Shown piece after piece: positions 5,876-10,000 of a stretch of DNA of 10,000 bases. A program made the position numbers and the translations under genes. Position 1 is the first letter of the stretch; every line of letters begins with the position of its first letter. Under the pieces are notes generated by a model that saw only the letters and a program-made list of their open reading frames with translations, was not told the DNA's origin and did no database searches. The stretch lies in the NCBI GenBank assembly GCA_020217165.1, contig JAIWOE010000014.1:1-10000 (forward strand). The letters run 5' to 3'. Source of the DNA: Desulfovibrio sp. GTDB taxonomy: Bacteria > Desulfobacterota > Desulfovibrionia > Desulfovibrionales > Desulfovibrionaceae.

Positions 5876-8800
5876 ATGTGCCCGCCCGCTCCCTGCCTGC
5901 CCTCCTGTCGCTGGGATTATCCCCGTAGGGTGTGGCGCGGCATCGTCTGGGCGGCCCTTTGTGCGCTCATGGTGGCAGTGCCGCGCAACGCCGCCGCCTT
6001 GCCCGAGGCACTGCGTTTTGAGCGCATTGGTCTGGAGCAGGGGCTGTCCCAGTCCTCGGTGCTCTGCTCCGTCAAGGATCCCCAAGGGTTTTTATGGTTT
6101 GGGACCTACGATGGCCTGAACCGCTACGACGGCCTGGATTTTCACATCTATCGCTCGCGGGATGAATCCGGCCGGGGGCTTTCCGACGATGGCATCCGTG
6201 CCCTGGTCATCGATCAACAGGGTGTCCTGTGGGTGGCCACCAGCGCCGGGGGGCTCAACCGCTACAACCGTGAAGACGATACCTTCACCGCCTTCAAGCA
6301 TGCGCCTGACAACCCGAACAGCCTTGCCAGCAATGAGATTGGGGCGCTGCTGGTGGACCGTCGGGGCGTGCTGTGGGTGGGAACGTCCAAGGGCATCAAC
6401 CTGGTGCAGGCCGACGGCAGTGTTGCGCTTCTGGAACCGGCACACGCCAATGGCACCCAGGTGACCATGCGCGGCGTGGGCGCCCTGGCCCAGGACGAGC
6501 ACGGCCGCATTTGGGTCGGTGGGGAGGATTCCCTGCTCTGTCTGACGGAACAGGGACAGGTGCTGGCGAAGTATGGCCGTGCGTCGGGCACCCAGGAGGA
6601 TCCGGCGCTGCGAGCCGTGGGCGCCATCCAATGCCTGCTGGCGGAAACGCGCGACGGGATCTGGATTGGCGGCACTGGCGGCCTGGCCCATATGGATCCT
6701 GCCTCCGGAAGTGTACGGCTCTATTTGGCTGAGGATGCAGTGAAATTCCTGTTCCGCGACAGCCGGGGCATCCTCTGGGCCGGGACAGACGCTGGCCTGG
6801 CCAGGCGGAGTCCTGCCACGACACCGGGCGAGGCGGAGCGATTTGAAATCTACAGGCACAACCCCTTTGACTTGCAAAGCCTTTCCACCGATGACCTGTG
6901 CAGCATGCTGGAAGACGATGCCGGCATCCTGTGGCTGGGCACGTACACCGAGGGATTGTGCAAGTTGAATCCGCGCACCCAGGAGTTCCACCTCCTCAGG
7001 AAAGAACCCTGGCGGGACGGCTGGTTGTCAGACAACAACTTCAACGCCGTGCTGCAAGACGAAGACGGCATCCTGTGGTTGGGCACCACCTACGGCGGCC
7101 TGAACCGTTTGGACCCTGCCTCCGGTCAGGTGCGGGTGTTTCGTGCCGGTGGTGGGGACGTCCCCGGCTTTCCCGCCAAGGAGGTCCGTTCCCTGGCCCT
7201 GGACAAGGAAGGGCGCCTGTGGCTCGGCACCTCCGATGCCGGCGTGATCCAGGTGGACCGGGCCACCGGCCAGTTCATCCAATATGCCCATGACAAAAAA
7301 AATCCCCAGTCTCTCAGCCACAACAATGTCTATTGCATTTATGATGATGGGCAGGACACTCTCTGGATCGGCCTGAGCAGGGCCGGCCTGAACCGCTTGG
7401 ACAAGCGTACGGGCCTGGTGGAACGATTCGAGGCCGACCCAGGCAACCCCGAGGCATTGCAGCACAGGCGGGTTCGCGTGATTCTGGAGCACGGAGGCCG
7501 GCTGTGGCTGGGCACCAGCGGGGGGCTGCATCTGCTGGACCGGGCCACCGGCCGCTTCCGCCATTGGATGCACGACGAACACAACCCATACAGCCTCCTG
7601 GATGACAAGGTGACTGCCCTGCTGGCCGGCCCCGGCCCGGACACCCTCTGGGTGGGCACCAACAGCGGCCTGTGCCTCTTTGACCTGCAGGAGGAGCGGT
7701 TTTTGCCCTTCACCCCGGCCCAGGGGTGCGATTTTGCCAACCTGTTTGTGGCGGCCATGCTCAAGGATGACATCGGGGATCTGTGGGTCAGCACCTTCAA
7801 GGGCCTGAGCCGGTTCACCCCCATGACCCGCGAGGTGCGCAACTACACGCCCCTGGAGGGCCTGCAGGGCTATGAATTCATGGAGCGCAGCGCCTTCCGC
7901 AACGCCACCGGGGAGATGTTCTTCGGTGGCTTGAAAGGCCTGACGTGGTTTCATCCTGACCGCATTCTCCCCAATCCGCACTTGCCGCCGGTGGTGCTCA
8001 CGGGCGTTCGCGTCATGAACGCCCCCTTGCAGACGCAGAAAAATATCACCTTGTTGCAGGAGCTGACCCTGACGCATCGGGACATCCTGTTCAGTTTTGC
8101 ATTTGCCGCCCTGGATTTCTCCGCCCCGCATAAGAACACCGTGGCCTACATGCTGGAGGGGTTTGACAAGGAATGGATCACCACCCGCCCGGGCTGGAGC
8201 GCCTCGTACACCAGCATAGAGCCCGGGGAGTACCGCTTTCGGGCCAGGGCCGCCAACAGCGACGGCCTCTGGAATCCCCGGGAATTGCAGGTGCTGGTGC
8301 ACATTTTGCCGCCATTCTGGCAGACGGTGTGGTTCCGTGTAATCCTGGCGACGGCGGTCCTGGCGGCGCTGTACCTGTTGTACTGGCTGCGGGTGCGCAT
8401 GATCAAACAACAGAACTGGCGCCTGGAGCGCCTGGCCGCGGAGCGCACCAAAAGCCTGGCCATCACCTATTCGCAGTTGCAGGGCATCATGCAACATGCG
8501 CCCTGCGCCATCGCCCTCAAGGATGCCCAACGCCGCTATACCCTCATCAATCCGCAGTTCGAGCGGCTGTTCCAGACCTGCCAGGACGATGTCCGCGAAA
8601 AGACGGATGCCGAAATATTTGATGCAGACACCGCCGCGTTACTCGACACCGCGGACCAGGAGGCCTGGGACAACGGCACCAGCGCCATCTTTGAGATGCC
8701 CTATGGCTCCCGGCTGTTGCTGGTGCAGCAGGTGGCCTTCCGGGATGCCAAGGGTGTACCCTATGCCCTGTGCGGCATTGCCCTGGACGTGACGGAAAAG

Positions 8801-9586
8801 AAGCAGCTGGAGGCCGAGGCCCTGCGTGCCGGCCAACTGGCCAGCATCGGCGAGCTGGCGGCGGGGGTGGCCCACGAAATCAACAATCCCATCACCGGCA
8901 TCATCAACTACGCCCAACTGCTCCAGGATGGCTTTGACAAGGACATCCCGAACATGACCCAGCGCATTCTGGAGTTGGCAGACCGCGTGGCCGTCATTGC
9001 CCGGGGGCTTTTGTCCTACTCCAGGAGTGACCGCGAAAGGCCCAAGCCTGTGGACCTGCGCGAGGTGGTGACGGACAGCCTCTCCCTTTCCCGGTACCGA
9101 TTCGAAAAGGAAGGCTTCCACGTGGTGATGGATTTGCCGGCCACGCTGCCCGAGGTGCGGGGTCGTTCCAGGGAGCTGCAGCAGGTGCTGCTGAACCTGC
9201 TCTCCAACGCCTACCATGCCCTCAAGCGGAAGCGGCTCCAGGGCTCCACGGACCCCTTGCGGTGCACCGTGCGGGCATATGTGCCTGATGAAGATTCCGG
9301 GAACGCGCCGAGCACGGTGCGTATGGAAGTGCACGATACGGGGGTGGGCATCCCGGAAGCCATGCTCGATAAGGTCTGCCAGCCATTTTTCACCACCAAG
9401 CCGCGCAACGAAGGCACCGGCCTGGGGCTTTCCATCAGCAGCAGCATCGTGGCCCGCCATGGCGGCCTGCTGACCGTGGTGAGCGAGGAAGGCCGCTACA
9501 CCGCCGTGCGGGTGGACCTGCCGGTGCTGTCCCCCGACCAGCCCGATTCCGATTCTGAAGATTCTCCCGATTTTAACGCCATCTGA
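5876..9586 (+). CDS. Propeller-type membrane sensor histidine kinase
   Basis: This gene encodes a 1236-residue sensor kinase that should detect a ligand outside the cytoplasmic membrane and phosphorylate a response regulator. Residues 1-41 form a signal peptide ending NAAA. Fourteen propeller repeats of the type GxLWxGTxxGLxRxD follow, with key aromatics at Trp74, 119, 167, 213, 263, 301, 353, 401, 449, 497, 544, 592, 637 and Phe682, enough for two seven-bladed propellers. A Y_Y_Y domain lies at about 735-815, a membrane helix at about 820-838, a linker helix to 865 and a PAS domain at about 868-980. The kinase core has AHEINNP with His1000, an N box (LLNLLSNAYHAL, Asn1111), G1 DTGVGI (Asp1154), PFFTTK and G2 GTGLGLS (1180-1186). 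It resembles Bacteroides hybrid two-component sensors but lacks a receiver and HTH domain. No good ribosome binding site precedes the ATG, so translation is probably coupled to the ferredoxin. The ligand is unknown. Confidence 0.93.
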   Translation: MCPPAPCLPSCRWDYPRRVWRGIVWAALCALMVAVPRNAAALPEALRFERIGLEQGLSQSSVLCSVKDPQGFLWFGTYDGLNRYDGLDFHIYRSRDESGRGLSDDGIRALVIDQQGVLWVATSAGGLNRYNREDDTFTAFKHAPDNPNSLASNEIGALLVDRRGVLWVGTSKGINLVQADGSVALLEPAHANGTQVTMRGVGALAQDEHGRIWVGGEDSLLCLTEQGQVLAKYGRASGTQEDPALRAVGAIQCLLAETRDGIWIGGTGGLAHMDPASGSVRLYLAEDAVKFLFRDSRGILWAGTDAGLARRSPATTPGEAERFEIYRHNPFDLQSLSTDDLCSMLEDDAGILWLGTYTEGLCKLNPRTQEFHLLRKEPWRDGWLSDNNFNAVLQDEDGILWLGTTYGGLNRLDPASGQVRVFRAGGGDVPGFPAKEVRSLALDKEGRLWLGTSDAGVIQVDRATGQFIQYAHDKKNPQSLSHNNVYCIYDDGQDTLWIGLSRAGLNRLDKRTGLVERFEADPGNPEALQHRRVRVILEHGGRLWLGTSGGLHLLDRATGRFRHWMHDEHNPYSLLDDKVTALLAGPGPDTLWVGTNSGLCLFDLQEERFLPFTPAQGCDFANLFVAAMLKDDIGDLWVSTFKGLSRFTPMTREVRNYTPLEGLQGYEFMERSAFRNATGEMFFGGLKGLTWFHPDRILPNPHLPPVVLTGVRVMNAPLQTQKNITLLQELTLTHRDILFSFAFAALDFSAPHKNTVAYMLEGFDKEWITTRPGWSASYTSIEPGEYRFRARAANSDGLWNPRELQVLVHILPPFWQTVWFRVILATAVLAALYLLYWLRVRMIKQQNWRLERLAAERTKSLAITYSQLQGIMQHAPCAIALKDAQRRYTLINPQFERLFQTCQDDVREKTDAEIFDADTAALLDTADQEAWDNGTSAIFEMPYGSRLLLVQQVAFRDAKGVPYALCGIALDVTEKKQLEAEALRAGQLASIGELAAGVAHEINNPITGIINYAQLLQDGFDKDIPNMTQRILELADRVAVIARGLLSYSRSDRERPKPVDLREVVTDSLSLSRYRFEKEGFHVVMDLPATLPEVRGRSRELQQVLLNLLSNAYHALKRKRLQGSTDPLRCTVRAYVPDEDSGNAPSTVRMEVHDTGVGIPEAMLDKVCQPFFTTKPRNEGTGLGLSISSSIVARHGGLLTVVSEEGRYTAVRVDLPVLSPDQPDSDSEDSPDFNAI

Positions 9587-10000
9587 TCCGCCGAATCCAG
9601 CGCCAGGGGAAGCTCGAAGACGAAGGTGGCTCCCTGCGGCGCAGGGCGTCCCCCCTGGCGCCTCGGCCCTTCCACATAAATGCGTCCTCCCATGCTCTGG
9701 ACCATGTGCTTGCAGATGGCCAGCCCCAGGCCCGCGCCCCCGGAGCGCCGACCCTGCTGGTCTGCGGCACGGTAGAACCGCTCGAAGACCCTGGTACGAA
9801 GCTCGGGCGGCACGCCAGGCCCATGGTCGGACACGGCAATGCGCACGCCGTCCGGTCCATGCTTGGCTTCCCCAGGCCCGGCTTCCCCAGGCCTGTTTTT
9901 CACAGGCCCGGCTTCCCCAGGCCTGTTCTCCACAGGCCCGGCTTCCACAGTCACGATGCCCCCCGCCGGGCTGTACCGCACGGCATTCTCCAGGAGATTT
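9496..10000 (-). CDS. Second sensor histidine kinase, C-terminal part
   Basis: This is the ATP-binding end of a histidine kinase whose start lies beyond the right edge; the open frame continues through base 10000. The N box NLLENAVRYSPAGG is at the edge, followed by G1 (VSDHGPGVP, Asp codon 9826-9828), the F box VFERFYRA and G2 GGAGLGLAICKH. This order and the FERFYR form are typical of PhoR/EnvZ-like kinases that pair with OmpR/PhoB-type regulators. Which regulator it serves cannot be seen; a link to the phosphatase at 2651-4180 would be speculation. Between the N and G1 boxes is a repeated GPVENRPGEA/GPVKNRPGEA insert encoded by a 30-bp tandem repeat. The domain normally ends near FVFELPLAL; here a Ser/Glu/Thr-rich tail of about 30 residues continues into the 3' end of the facing kinase gene. 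Confidence 0.9.
   Translation of the reverse strand, partial: NLLENAVRYSPAGGIVTVEAGPVENRPGEAGPVKNRPGEAGPGEAKHGPDGVRIAVSDHGPGVPPELRTRVFERFYRAADQQGRRSGGAGLGLAICKHMVQSMGGRIYVEGPRRQGGRPAPQGATFVFELPLALDSADQMALKSGESSESESGWSGDSTGRSTRTAV
9871..9950. repeat. 30-bp tandem repeat, about 2.7 copies, inside a kinase gene
   Basis: Units begin at 9871, 9901 and 9931; the third is cut to 20 bases. Units one and two differ at only a few bases. Because 30 is a multiple of three the reading frame is kept, and the minus strand encodes a ten-residue repeat (GPVENRPGEA, then GPVKNRPGEA, then GPGEA). Each junction contains GGCCTG, seven bases, then CAGGCC, a perfect 6-bp inverted repeat (for example 9890-9908). 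Such a hairpin may favour slippage during replication. Confidence 0.9.

Noticed and set aside
7028..8530. A 500-codon minus-strand open frame inside the sensor kinase gene.
   Set aside because: The plus strand carries regular propeller repeats through this region; the antisense frame inherits a false periodicity from them and shows no domain.
9496..10000. Assigning the second kinase as PhoR on the strength of the nearby phosphatase.
   Set aside because: Only the generic ATPase end is visible and the genes are more than 5 kb apart in different units; the sequence does not support the name.

Overview
The window is about 63% G+C by eye and codes on both strands with little spacing. It looks like a chromosomal piece from a sulfate-reducing deltaproteobacterium of the Desulfovibrio type. 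That is an inference: the short ferredoxin has the cysteine spacing of Desulfovibrio monocluster ferredoxins, and the remaining genes (YibE/F, AI-2E family permease, periplasmic alkaline phosphatase, propeller sensor kinase) fit that group without proving it. I see no mobile element, CRISPR array, tRNA or rRNA gene.

Left half (83-5510), all on the minus strand, in transcription order: an AI-2E/PerM family membrane protein (5510-4260), a secreted alkaline phosphatase (4180-2651), a YibE/F family membrane protein (2573-1413) and an MFS transporter (1273-83). Each of the three gaps holds a hairpin that could end transcription. In the first two gaps the hairpin sits directly against the next gene's ribosome binding site, leaving no obvious room for a new promoter. 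The run is therefore either three separate units with unrecognised promoters or one leaky transcript stepped down at each boundary.

Centre (5511-5630): a compact divergent control region. The best minus-strand promoter (for the AI-2E gene) and a plausible plus-strand promoter (for the ferredoxin) have -10 boxes that overlap on opposite strands. An imperfect inverted repeat next to them could be an operator.

Right half (5631-10000): a 79-residue [4Fe-4S] ferredoxin is followed after 5 bases by a 1236-residue sensor kinase. The kinase has a signal peptide, fourteen propeller blades (two seven-bladed propellers), a Y_Y_Y domain, one membrane helix, a PAS domain and a complete HisKA/HATPase core with His1000 as the likely phosphorylated residue. 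It has no receiver or DNA-binding domain, so its response regulator must be encoded elsewhere. Facing it on the minus strand is the C-terminal part of a second histidine kinase, cut by the window edge. Its last 30 codons overlap the last 30 codons of the first kinase, and its ATPase domain carries an in-frame 30-bp tandem repeat.

No wholly new system is evident. The most distinctive points are the ferredoxin/propeller-kinase pair, the tail-to-tail overlap of two kinases, the repeat inside an ATPase domain, and the hairpins placed against start sites.
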